A stretch of 64,000 nt of DNA from an uncultured Williamsia sp. (GTDB taxonomy: Bacteria; Actinomycetota; Actinomycetes; Mycobacteriales; Mycobacteriaceae): assembly GCF_947494875.1 (NCBI RefSeq), contig NZ_CANLWM010000004.1, positions 62,001-126,000 of the forward strand, in the 5' to 3' direction. Below, piece by piece: positions 26,630 through 36,200 of this stretch. Each line of letters begins with the position of its first letter. Within the stretch, counting starts at the first letter, position 1. The notes beneath the pieces are model-generated. The model had not been told where the DNA came from. It made no database searches and saw only the letters and a list, made by a program, of their open reading frames with translations. The translations under genes were made by a program, and so were the position numbers.

Positions 26630-26645
26630 CTGAGTGCGTGCTCAG
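26630..26645. promoter_or_regulatory. TetR operator, copy 1
   Basis: CTGAGTGCGTGCTCAG has 5-bp arms CTGAG/CTCAG around six bases, 13 bp before the pump start. The related copy 2 has its centre 31 bp away. Confidence 0.66.
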
Positions 26646-26661
26646 AAAAGATCGCACATTC

Positions 26662-26675
26662 TGAGTAGATACTCA
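26662..26675. promoter_or_regulatory. TetR operator, copy 2
   Basis: TGAGTAGATACTCA has perfect 6-bp arms around GA and shares the TGAG...CTCA frame with copy 1. It covers the likely -35 region of the TetR-GNAT gene. Confidence 0.7.
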
Positions 26676-26694
26676 AGAATTGACTTCCGGTGGG

Positions 26695-26700
26695 TATCGT
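26695..26700 (+). promoter_or_regulatory. -10 box of a predicted leaderless TetR-GNAT gene
   Basis: TATCGT ends 7 nt before ATG 26708. The -35 is poor, which fits a weak autoregulated promoter. Confidence 0.5.
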
Positions 26701-26707
26701 GGCCGCC

Positions 26708-27829
26708 ATGGCGCGACGCGGCAGACCTCCGGCGATCGGGCGGGACGAGGTTCTCTCGTCTGCGCTCGACGTCCTGCGCGAGCGCGGGGTCGCACGTCTC
26801 ACGACTCGTGAGGTCGCTTCGCGCGCAGGGGTTTCCGAGGGATCGATCTTCTACCACTTCACCGATCGACGCGGCCTGTTGACGGCGGTCTTCTCCGAGG
26901 CCCTGCGTCCGCTGTTCGCGTTCAAGGAGAACCTGGACCCGGCTGCCGCCCGCACCTTCGACGACGTCGCGATCGTTCTCGAGCGCTACGCGCAGGCGAT
27001 GCGCGCGTTCCTCGACGACGCCCTCGAGGTGCTCGTGGCCGCGCACGGCGACGCGGGCGTCCGCGACGAGGTCGGCACGGTGGTGACGGCCAACGACTTC
27101 GGGCCGCACCGGGGCATCGCGGCGATGACGAACTACTTCGACGGACTGCGCGCGACGGGGCTCGTCGGGGCGGACGTCGACACGCACGCCGCCGCGTACC
27201 TCATGGTCGGCGCGACATTCCTGCGGTCGGCGCAACCGACGCTCTTCGGGCACTCGACCGGGATCCCCGCGACGTCGGAGATCGTCGCCGCCGTTCTACG
27301 GCTGCTCGGTGCCGACACGTCTCGCCGCCCGGGGTCGACGGGCCCAGCGTCGTCGATCACGGTCGCCGACGCGTCGGCCGCACCCGAACTCCTGGTGCTG
27401 CAACGGTGTTGCTGGGTGCAGGAGGCGGTCGCCAACGACACCCTCGACATCCCCCCGCTCCACGAGACGCAGGCGCAGGTCCGCGCCTGGTTCGACGAGT
27501 GGACCGTCCTCACCGTGCGAGACGGTCCGCGGCTGATCGGTGCGGTGCGCGGGCGCCTGGTCGGGCACACCTGGGAGGTGGGTCGCCTGATGGTGGCGCC
27601 GGACCGGTCTGGTCACGGGATGGGGAGCCGACTGCTGGCCGAGGCGGAGGCCATCGCGCCCGACGCGGCGACGGTCGTGGAGTTGTTCACCGGTGCCCGC
27701 AGCGACCGCAACCTCGCGATCTACCGGCGGGCCGGGTTCACGGTGGTCGAGGCGGACGACGCGCCGGCCGGCGTCGTCGTGTTGCGCAAACCGCGCACGC
27801 CGGCCGCGTCACACTCTGCGCGCGGGTAG
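26708..27829 (+). CDS. TetR repressor fused to a GNAT acetyltransferase
   Basis: 373 residues in one continuous frame. Residues 1-60 form a TetR HTH (GRDEVLSSALDVLRERG, TTREVASRAGVSEGSIFYHF), residues 60-200 look like a TetR_C ligand domain, a Pro/Ser/Thr-rich linker follows (about 205-220), and residues 222-365 are a complete GNAT domain with LQRCCWVQEA at its start, motif A as VGRLMVAPDRSGHGMGSRLL and the later IYRRAGFTVVE. One protein could thus sense a compound, control the divergent pump and acetylate a substrate; the last step is inference. ATG 26708 is chosen from the HTH start and a -10 box 7 nt upstream. No frameshift is needed to join the parts. Confidence 0.9.
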   Translation: MARRGRPPAIGRDEVLSSALDVLRERGVARLTTREVASRAGVSEGSIFYHFTDRRGLLTAVFSEALRPLFAFKENLDPAAARTFDDVAIVLERYAQAMRAFLDDALEVLVAAHGDAGVRDEVGTVVTANDFGPHRGIAAMTNYFDGLRATGLVGADVDTHAAAYLMVGATFLRSAQPTLFGHSTGIPATSEIVAAVLRLLGADTSRRPGSTGPASSITVADASAAPELLVLQRCCWVQEAVANDTLDIPPLHETQAQVRAWFDEWTVLTVRDGPRLIGAVRGRLVGHTWEVGRLMVAPDRSGHGMGSRLLAEAEAIAPDAATVVELFTGARSDRNLAIYRRAGFTVVEADDAPAGVVVLRKPRTPAASHSARG

Positions 27830-27834
27830 CGCGG

Positions 27835-28923
<1,089 letters not shown>

Positions 28924-28924
28924 C

Positions 28925-28930
28925 TAGGGT
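28925..28930 (+). promoter_or_regulatory. -10 box of predicted leaderless rmlA
   Basis: TAGGGT is followed by 7 nt and ATG 28938. With the rmlB box it places both divergent rml transcripts at their start codons within a 98-bp gap. Confidence 0.55.
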
Positions 28931-28937
28931 GATCGTC

Positions 28938-29807
28938 ATGCGGGGAATCATCCTGGCGGGTGGCACGGGGTCTCGGCTGCATCCGATCACCTTGGGCGTG
29001 AGCAAGCAGCTCGTCCCGGTCTACGACAAGCCGATGATCTACTATCCGCTCTCGACACTGCTGTTGGCGGGCATCCGCGACATCCTCGTCATCACCACCC
29101 CGACCGACGCACCGTCGTTCCGGGCGCTGCTGGGCGACGGCAGCCAGTTCGGTGTCGACATCTCCTACACGGTGCAGCCGTCGCCGGACGGACTTGCGCA
29201 GGCGTTCGTGCTCGGCGCCGACCACATCGGCACCGACTCGGTCGCACTCGTGTTGGGCGACAACATCTTCTACGGGCCGGGTCTGGGCAACCAGCTGATG
29301 CGGTTCAGTTCGGTGGTGGGTGGTGCGATCTTCGCCTATTGGGTCGCGAACCCGTCGGCGTACGGTGTCGTCGACTTCGACGACGACGGCAAGGCCGTTG
29401 CGCTGCAGGAGAAGCCGGAGAACCCGCGGTCGAACTACGCCGTGCCCGGGCTGTACTTCTACGACAACGACGTCGTCGAGATCGCCCGGGATCTGAAGCC
29501 GAGTCCGCGCGGGGAGTTGGAGATCACCGACGTCAACGCCACCTACCTGCGGCAGGGCCGGTTGTCGGTGCACGTGCTGCCGCGCGGTACCGCCTGGCTC
29601 GACACCGGCACGTTCGCCGACCTGCAGGACGCCGGCGCGTTCGTCCGGACCGTCGAGCTGCGACAGGGGCTGAAGATCGCGGTGCCCGAGGAGATCGCCT
29701 GGCGTCGCGGCTTCATCGACGACGACACGTTGCGCACGCGCGCGGAGACGCTGCGGAAGTCCGGCTACGGCGACTACCTCATCGGCCTGCTCGAACGGGG
29801 GCGGTGA
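28938..29807 (+). CDS. rmlA: Glucose-1-phosphate thymidylyltransferase
   Basis: 289 residues. The nucleotide-binding signature [16 protein letters not shown] is at the N-terminus, followed by [19 protein letters not shown] and [13 protein letters not shown] (about 105), all diagnostic of RmlA. It makes dTDP-glucose from dTTP and glucose-1-phosphate, the committed step toward dTDP-rhamnose, which in Mycobacteriales links arabinogalactan to peptidoglycan. ATG 28938 is the family start. rmlC begins 3 bp after its stop, so the two form an operon. Confidence 0.96.
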   Translation: MRGIILAGGTGSRLHPITLGVSKQLVPVYDKPMIYYPLSTLLLAGIRDILVITTPTDAPSFRALLGDGSQFGVDISYTVQPSPDGLAQAFVLGADHIGTDSVALVLGDNIFYGPGLGNQLMRFSSVVGGAIFAYWVANPSAYGVVDFDDDGKAVALQEKPENPRSNYAVPGLYFYDNDVVEIARDLKPSPRGELEITDVNATYLRQGRLSVHVLPRGTAWLDTGTFADLQDAGAFVRTVELRQGLKIAVPEEIAWRRGFIDDDTLRTRAETLRKSGYGDYLIGLLERGR

Positions 29808-29810
29808 GGC

Positions 29811-30431
29811 ATGCAGATCCGACCGCTGTCGATCGACGGTGCGTGGGAGGTCACGCCGAAGCAGCACGGTGACCCCCGGGGGGTGTTCCTGGAGGCCTTC
29901 ACGGCAGACGCGCTGCAGGAGGCCACCGGGCGACGCCTGGACCTCGCTCAGGTGAACCTGTCGGTGTCCGCGGCGGGCACGCTGCGCGGGGTGCACTTCG
30001 CCGATGTGCCGCCGGGGCAGGCGAAGTACGTGGTCTGTCCGCGCGGCGCCGTGCTCGACGTCGTCGTCGACATCCGCGTCGGGTCGCCCACGTTCGGACG
30101 GTGGGACTCGGTGCTCCTCGACGACACCGATCGTCGGGCGATCTTCCTCTCCGAGGGGTTGGGGCACGCGTTCTGCGCGATCGAGGACGACAGCACGGTC
30201 ACCTACTTCTGCTCCACCGGGTACAACCCGAGCGGCGAACACGGCATCCATCCGCTGGACCCGGAGATCGGCATCGACTGGCCCGCGAACGCCAGGGACG
30301 GATCGCCGCTGGAGTTCCGCCTCTCGGAGAAGGACACGGCCGCGCCGACGCTCGCGCAAGCACGCGAGTCCGGACTGTTACCGACGGCGGAGTCGGTCAC
30401 GGATTTCTTGCGAACCATCGCCGTCGACTGA
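29811..30431 (+). CDS. rmlC: dTDP-4-dehydrorhamnose 3,5-epimerase
   Basis: 206 residues of a cupin-fold epimerase. LRGVHFADVPPGQAKYVVC (about residues 58-76) contains the catalytic His and the RmlC signature, and FLSEGLGHAFCAIEDDSTVTYFCS (starting about 112) provides the remaining active-site region. It acts after RmlB. The usual length is 180-205. The reductase gene rmlD is not next to it or elsewhere in the window. Confidence 0.95.
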   Translation: MQIRPLSIDGAWEVTPKQHGDPRGVFLEAFTADALQEATGRRLDLAQVNLSVSAAGTLRGVHFADVPPGQAKYVVCPRGAVLDVVVDIRVGSPTFGRWDSVLLDDTDRRAIFLSEGLGHAFCAIEDDSTVTYFCSTGYNPSGEHGIHPLDPEIGIDWPANARDGSPLEFRLSEKDTAAPTLAQARESGLLPTAESVTDFLRTIAVD

Positions 30432-30473
30432 GCTGGTGGCCGCCGCGACGCGGCACGTGGCAGGGTGGACGAC

Positions 30474-30968
30474 ATGAAGGACGACGTCGAGAGCATCTCC
30501 GAGGGATCCGACGGGGAGTACAACTACGACCCCGACGACCAGCTGCAACCCGAGGACACCCTCGACGACCGGGGTGTCGACGACATCCTGGACGAGGGCA
30601 TCTCCCCGCCGGAGAAGCCGAGCTCGGCGACCCGGTACGGGGTGACCGCCGAGGAGCAGCGTGAGGGCGAGTCCCTCGACCAGCACCTCGCCGAGGAGGA
30701 GCCGGACCCCGCCACCGAGGTCGCCTTCCACGAGGACTCCGCGCCGCGCGTGCCGGAGAACGACGACGAGATCACCGAGGACATCGACGAGATCGAGGAG
30801 TTCGATCCGGAGACCGGCGACGACCGGTCGGGTCGGCTCGTCGGACCGGACGGCGGGGTGGATCACACCACGCACCAGGAGATCGCCTCCGACGCCGGCA
30901 TCGACGCAGGCGCGGCATCCGCGGAAGAGGCTGCGGTGCACACCGTCCCGTCCGACCAGCTGCCCTGA
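30474..30968 (+). CDS. Acidic hypothetical protein, DUF5709-like
   Basis: 164 residues, strongly acidic (Asp and Glu dominate) with few hydrophobic stretches, no signal and no membrane helix. The motif YDPDDQLQPEDTLDDRGVDD near residue 17, then LDEGISPPEKPS, matches what I recall of the actinobacterial DUF5709 family, whose function is unknown. ATG 30474 is chosen, with CAGGGT 7 nt upstream as a possible -10; GTG 30465 is an in-frame alternative. It is the last plus-strand gene before an inverted repeat array that separates it from the convergent aminopeptidase. Confidence 0.75.
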   Translation: MKDDVESISEGSDGEYNYDPDDQLQPEDTLDDRGVDDILDEGISPPEKPSSATRYGVTAEEQREGESLDQHLAEEEPDPATEVAFHEDSAPRVPENDDEITEDIDEIEEFDPETGDDRSGRLVGPDGGVDHTTHQEIASDAGIDAGAASAEEAAVHTVPSDQLP

Positions 30969-30984
30969 GACCCCGGAGCTGATC

Positions 30985-31153
30985 CGCCGAGCGTGCCAGA
31001 ACCAGCCGCCGAGTGGGCCGAAAACACACGCGGTCCCGCCATCGTGGGGCGTCTGCACGCTCGGCGTGACTTGTCTGCACGGTCGACGGGATCTTCCGCA
31101 CGCTCGACGCGGTGTTTCGGCACGCTCGGCGAGGTGTATTGGCCCGCTCGGCG
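30985..31153. repeat. Inverted array of ~22-bp tandem units at a convergent gene junction
   Basis: Two reverse-oriented units (cores CGCCGAGCGTGC at 30985 and CGCCGAGTGGGC at 31007) face five forward units whose 12-bp cores start at 31055, 31077, 31098, 31120 and 31142 (consensus GCACGCTCGGCG). Steps are 22, then 22, 21, 22 and 22 bp. The roughly 10 bases between cores vary freely. A 36-bp spacer separates the blocks. Cores of opposite blocks can pair, giving alternative hairpins. The array fills the gap between the stops at 30968 and 31169. No coding potential is credible. Function unknown; a bidirectional terminator or a protein-binding array are the options. Confidence 0.85.
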
Positions 31154-31168
31154 GCGGGTGAGGCCGGC

Positions 31169-32572
31169 TCAGGCGTCGGGGAGGTCCGGGAGGGGCTTCT
31201 CGTGGAGCCACTCGTCCCACAGGTCGCTCAGCGACAGATCGGTGTGCCGGGCCGCCACGCCGACGAAGTCGTCGGTGGTGACCGAGCTGTAGCGGTACTC
31301 GTGCGTCCAGTCGCGCAGCAGGTCGAAGAACGCGTCGTCGCCGATCGTCAGCCGGAGCGCGTGCAGCGTCAGCGCACCGCGCTTGTAGACGCGGTCGTCG
31401 AACATCAGCTCGGCACCGGGATCGGACAGCACGAGATCCTGGCGTTGCGACGCGAGGCGTCGGTGGTGCGACCGGGCGAGCGCGTCGGCGGTGTCGTCCC
31501 CGGCGCGCTCGGCCCACAACCACTCGCTGTAGCAGGCGAATCCCTCGTGGAGCCAGATGTCGCGCCACCGAGTCAGGGTCAATGAGTTCCCGAACCACTG
31601 GTGCGCGAGTTCGTGTGCGACCAGGCGCTCCGACCCGCGCCGGCCGTTGCAGTGGTTCGCGCCGAACGTCGACATCCCCTGCGCCTCGATGGGGATCTCG
31701 AGGTCGTCGTCGGTGACGACGACGGTGTACTCGGGGAACGGGTACGGCCCGAACATGTCGGAGAACGCGGCCATCATGTCGGCCTGACGTCCGAAGTCGT
31801 GCTCGAACACCTCGGTCAGCCGGGACGGGAGCACCCCGGTGATCGGGACCGGTTTGCGGGCCAACTGCTTCTTCTCGTACGGGCCGATGGAGACGGTGGC
31901 CAGGTAGGTCGCCATCGGCTCCTCCTGCTCGTACACCCACGTCGTCATCGCGGCCTTGGTGCGCTTGCGGACGAGCGTGCCGTTCGCGACCGCCATATAC
32001 GGCGACTCCGTCGTGATCGCGAAGCGATACGACGCCTTCGATCCGGGGTGGTCGTCACACGGGAACCACGACGCGGCGCCGTTCGGCTGGTTCGCGCACA
32101 GTGCGCCCTCGGTGAGCTCCTCGAAACCGACCTCACCCCACGGGCCGCGGACGGGACGCGGGGAGCCGCTGTACTTGATCTCGACCGTCATCGCCGCGCC
32201 GGTGGGCAGCGGGTGCGCCGGGGTGATCGACAGCTTCCCCGACCGGTGCGAGTACCGGGTCGGGCGGTGGCCGTTCACGCTGACCTTCGCCACCGACAGG
32301 TGGTGGGCCAGGTCGACGGTGAACCGTCCGACATGGGCGACGGCCGTCGCGGTGAGCGTGGCCGTGCCCGACAACCGGTTGCTGGCCACCTTGTACTCGA
32401 GGTCCAGGTCGTAGCGGCTGACGCGGTAACCGAGGTTGCCGGTGGTGGGCAGGTACGGGTCGATGCCGTCGGTGGGGTCGCCGAGGAGGGGACCGCCGGT
32501 CGTGGCCGAGCCGTTCTTGTGGGACTTGCCCGGCACCGATCCTCCGCTCACACCCGAGATGCTGTGAGGCAC
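31169..32572 (-). CDS. M1 family metallo-aminopeptidase
   Basis: 467 residues, a compact M1 peptidase (PepN proper is about 850). The zinc motif is HELAHQWFGN followed 18 residues on by E in WLHEGFACYSEWLW; the exopeptidase signature appears as AQGMSTFGAN rather than GAMEN. The N-terminal beta-domain (about 45-220) is normal. No signal peptide is seen, so cytosolic action on peptides is expected. GTG 32572 is the longest start; GTG 32536, with GGAGGA just upstream, may be the true one because a TAACGT box lies at 32579-32574. Ends next to the inverted repeat array. Confidence 0.9.
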   Translation of the reverse strand: MPHSISGVSGGSVPGKSHKNGSATTGGPLLGDPTDGIDPYLPTTGNLGYRVSRYDLDLEYKVASNRLSGTATLTATAVAHVGRFTVDLAHHLSVAKVSVNGHRPTRYSHRSGKLSITPAHPLPTGAAMTVEIKYSGSPRPVRGPWGEVGFEELTEGALCANQPNGAASWFPCDDHPGSKASYRFAITTESPYMAVANGTLVRKRTKAAMTTWVYEQEEPMATYLATVSIGPYEKKQLARKPVPITGVLPSRLTEVFEHDFGRQADMMAAFSDMFGPYPFPEYTVVVTDDDLEIPIEAQGMSTFGANHCNGRRGSERLVAHELAHQWFGNSLTLTRWRDIWLHEGFACYSEWLWAERAGDDTADALARSHHRRLASQRQDLVLSDPGAELMFDDRVYKRGALTLHALRLTIGDDAFFDLLRDWTHEYRYSSVTTDDFVGVAARHTDLSLSDLWDEWLHEKPLPDLPDA

Positions 32573-32649
32573 GACGTTACCCGCCGGTATGACGACGCGC
32601 GGGACGGGCGGGGTCCGCCGCCGAGGGGCGCCGTGTAAACGGACCGCGG

Positions 32650-32668
32650 ACCGGTTAGGCTTCCCTCA
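32650..32668. promoter_or_regulatory. Possible iron-box-like site before doxX
   Basis: The 19 bases centred on GGTTAGGCTTCCCT match the IdeR/DtxR consensus as I recall it at 13 of 19 positions, all nine of the inner-left positions included. It also contains the -10-like TAGGCT. Weak evidence. Confidence 0.25.
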
Positions 32669-32675
32669 GTCGAAC

Positions 32676-32697
32676 CGTCGGGGTAGCGTCCCCGACG
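32676..32697 (+). promoter_or_regulatory. Hairpin in the doxX leader
   Basis: CGTCGGGG and CCCCGACG form a perfect 8-bp stem with loop TAGCGT, 55 nt before the doxX start. It could be a leader attenuator or an operator around a -10-like TAGCGT. Confidence 0.4.
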
Positions 32698-32752
32698 CGC
32701 CGAGTCCGACCAACCGGACACCGGCACCCCACCCGAGAGGACATCAGCCCAC

Positions 32753-33172
32753 ATGGATTCGTCACGGAGCATCACGTCACTGGTCGCGCGGGTGATCCTC
32801 GGGATCATCTTCATCATGCACGGGTGGCAGAAGCTGCACACCAACGGGATCGGGGCCACCGAGAAGGGTTTTCGTGCGATGGACGTACCTTTCCCCGAGT
32901 TCAGCGCGCACTACGCGACCTGGGTCGAGTTCGTCGGCGGCATCCTGCTCATCGTCGGGGTGCTGGTGCCGCTGGTGTCCGTGCTGCTGATCATCGACAT
33001 GGCCGGCGCGATCATCACCGTCCACGCGGACAAGGGCTTCTGGAACTCCGACGGTGGCTACGAGTTCCCGCTCGCGCTGATCGCCGCCCTCGTGGCGGTC
33101 GGTCTGGTGAACACCGGCCGCACCGGCGTCGACGGCTACCTCGTCAACCGTCGCCGCCGCGTCCGCACGTAG
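32753..33172 (+). CDS. DoxX family membrane protein
   Basis: 139 residues with four predicted membrane helices. The family signature is ARVILGIIFIMHGWQKL in helix 1, followed by AHYATWVEFVGGILLIVGV. Relatives include DoxX of mycobacterial membrane-associated oxidoreductase complexes and quinol-oxidase small subunits; a specific role here cannot be assigned. ATG 32753 has GAGAGGA upstream at a rather long distance. It is divergent from the aminopeptidase and followed by a strong bidirectional hairpin. Confidence 0.88.
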   Translation: MDSSRSITSLVARVILGIIFIMHGWQKLHTNGIGATEKGFRAMDVPFPEFSAHYATWVEFVGGILLIVGVLVPLVSVLLIIDMAGAIITVHADKGFWNSDGGYEFPLALIAALVAVGLVNTGRTGVDGYLVNRRRRVRT

Positions 33173-33186
33173 GCAACACCGGTCAC

Positions 33187-33249
33187 GATCTGCCCCGACA
33201 AGCACTGCCGACGACGTCACGCCGTCGAGCACGCTTCTCGGGGCAGATC
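33187..33249. terminator. Bidirectional terminator hairpin between doxX and the NRPS gene
   Basis: GATCTGCCCCGACAAGC (33187-33203) pairs with GCTTCTCGGGGCAGATC (33233-33249) with one mismatch in 17. The loop holds a second small stem, CGACG...CGTCG. It lies between convergent stops at 33172 and 33269. Confidence 0.85.
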
Positions 33250-33268
33250 TCGTCTGCCGTCGACTGGC

Positions 33269-36200
33269 TCAGCGCCCCGACCACGGCGCGATCGGGTTGC
33301 CCTGCCAGCGGGTGTGGGCGGGGACGACGTCGCCGCGCATCACCAGCGATGCGGGACCGACGGTGGCCGATTCGCCGAGTCCGGACGCGGGGAGCGCGAC
33401 GCAGTGGGGGCCGAGGGTCGCCCCGGCCGCGACGGTGACGGCATCCATCGCCATCACCCGGTCGTGGAACAGGTGCGTCTGGACGACGCAGCCACGCTGC
33501 ACCGTGGCGCCGTCACCGAGCGTCACCAGATCCGCCTCGGGCAGCCAGTAGGTCTCGCACCAGACGCCGCGACCGATGGTCGCGCCGAGCATCCGTAGCC
33601 ACAGGTTGAGGATCGGGGTGCCGGTGGCGGCGTTGGCGAACCACGGGGCGGCGACCGTCTCGACGAACGCGTCCGACAGCTCGTTGCGCCACACGAACGA
33701 ACTCCACAGCGGGTGCTCGCCAGCGGAGATCCGTCCCACGACAAGCCATTTGGCCGCCGCGGCGACGCAGCAAGCCGATGCCCCGGCGACGAGCAGCACC
33801 AGCCCGCTCACCAGTCCGGCGACCCAGAACGCCGACTGCGACGCGATGTACTGCAGGCCGAGGAGCACGAACAGGCCCAGGCCGAAGCTGATCATCACCG
33901 GGATGAGCCGCAGGGTCTCGACGGCGGCGCGCGCGACCTTCAGTCGCCGGGGCGGGTCGAAGGTGCGGGAGCTGTCGGTGTCGGCGACGGCCCGACGCAG
34001 CCGGACCGGCGGGCTGCCGAGCCAGCTCGTCCCCGACTTCGCCTTGTCCGGCGTCGCCGACAGCACCGCGACGAGGCTGTTCTTGGGCACCTTGCGGCCG
34101 GGTCCGGTCATGCCGGAGTTCCCCAGGAACGCCCGCTTGCCGACGCGGGCCTCGTCGATGTGCACCCACCCGCCGCCGAGCTCGTAGGAGGCGACCATCG
34201 TGTCGTCGGCCAGGAACGCCCCGTCGCCGACGGAGGTGAACTTCGGGATCACGAGGGCGGTGCTGATCTCGGTGCCCGTACCGATGTCGGCGCCGAGCAG
34301 CCGGAACCAGGCCGGTGTCAGCAGGCTGGCGTACAGCGGGAACAGATAGGTGCGCGCCGAGTCCATCAGTCGCTCGGTCGCCCACACCTGCCAGCCGACC
34401 CGCGACCGCACCGGGTGGTACCCCTGGCGCATCCCGACCGCGAGCGCCCGGACGCCGATCGCGGTGATCGCCGCGAACACCAGCAGGCTCGTCAGCGTGG
34501 CCGCGGGCAGCAGGATCAGCGCGCGGACGGCGACGTCGCGGAGGCGGTCGGCGTGCAACGCCCAGCTCGCGATGACCCCGAGGCCGGCGGCGAGCGCGGC
34601 CAGCGGCACACCGGCCAGCAATACCGACGTGACGCCGTAGACCGGCACCCACCAGCTGCGGCGCGGCGGGCGTTCCGCCGGCCAGTGGGGCACGGCCTTG
34701 CCGACCTTCACCGCCGGGGATCCGGCCCACCGCTGACGGGCCTTGACCTTCCCGATCACCGCGGAGCCGGGGTCGACGACGGCGTCGCGCCCGACACGCG
34801 CGCCCGGGAACAGGGTCGATCGCGCGCCGACGGTCGCGCGCTCGCCGATCTCGATGTCACCGATGTGCACGACGTCCCCGTCGATCCACCACCCGGCGAG
34901 GTCGACCTCGGGCTCGACGGAACACCCATCGCCGAGCGCCAGCATCCCGGTGACCGGTGGCAGCGTGTGCAGGTCGACGCCGTGGCCGATCTCTGCGCCG
35001 AGCGCGCGGGCGAAGTAGATCATCCAGGGCGCGCCGGCCAGGTTCGCCGCGCCGCTGGCCTCGGTGAGTCGCTCGGCGACCCACAGGCGCAGGTGCACCC
35101 CGCCGCCCCGCGGATGCTGACCCGGGCGGACCCCGGCGAGCAGCACCCGGCAGCCGGCCACCGCGATCGCCATGCGACCGAGCGGGGTGATGAACACGAC
35201 GAACGCGACCAGCAGCAGCCACCAGTCGACCGAGATCAGCCAGGGGACGTCGGTGAGAGCGGCGGCGACGTTGTTCGCGACGCCCAGCCACGTCGCCCAC
35301 TGCAGGCCGGTGAGCGTGGTGAGCGGAACCGACAGCGCCACCTGCGCGATGCCGGTACGACGCGGCGTGGGGGTGACGTCCCGCACTTCGACCTCGGTCT
35401 GCGGGGTGGACTCGTCGAGCATCTCGGCGAGCGCTCCGAGGCGCGGGTGGTCGTACAGGTCGGCGACGGTGACCTCGGGATACCGCTCACGCAACGCCGT
35501 GACCAGCTGGGCCGCGGCGAGCGACCCGCCGCCCTCGGCGAAGAAGTCGACGTCGGCGTCGGCGATGGTCACCCCGAGCACGGCGGTCCAGCGGTCGGCG
35601 ACCCAGCGCTGCGTCGCGGTGAGGTCGTCGCCGTCACCGCCTGCCGGGCCCGGGAGCGGCCAGGGCAGCGCGGCCCGATCGACCTTGCCCGACGTCCGGG
35701 TGGGCAGGTCGTCGACGAGCGCGAGGCGCGGGACCATGGCCGCGGGGAGCTGCTCGGTGAGCAGGTTGTGGGCGGCCTCGACGTCGAAGTCGGGGTCGGT
35801 GGACACGAGGTAGCCCACCAGCACGGAGTTGCCCGCGGCGGTCTTCCGTACAGCCGCAGCGGCTCCGCCGACGCCGGGGAGGTGTTGCAGCGCGGTGTCG
35901 ATCTCGCCGAGCTCGATGCGTCGTCCGCCGACCTTCACCTGGTCGTCGGCGCGTCCGGCGAAGACCAGCCCCTCGGGCTCGAGCCGCACCAGGTCGCCGC
36001 TGCGGTAGGCGCGTTCCCATCCGAGAGTCGGCATGGGGGAGTACTTCTCGGCGTCCTTGGCGGGGTCGAGATACCGCGCGAGCCCCACGCCGCCGATGAC
36101 GAGTTCACCGGTCCCGCCCTCGTCGACCGGCCGGCCGGAGGCGTCGACAACGGCGAGATCCCATCCGTCCAGCGGGAGTCCGATGCGGACCGGGCCTCGC

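Noticed and set aside
30985-31153. Array 1 as a CRISPR
   Set aside because: Units are imperfect, period is too short, no true spacers, orientation changes, and no cas genes.
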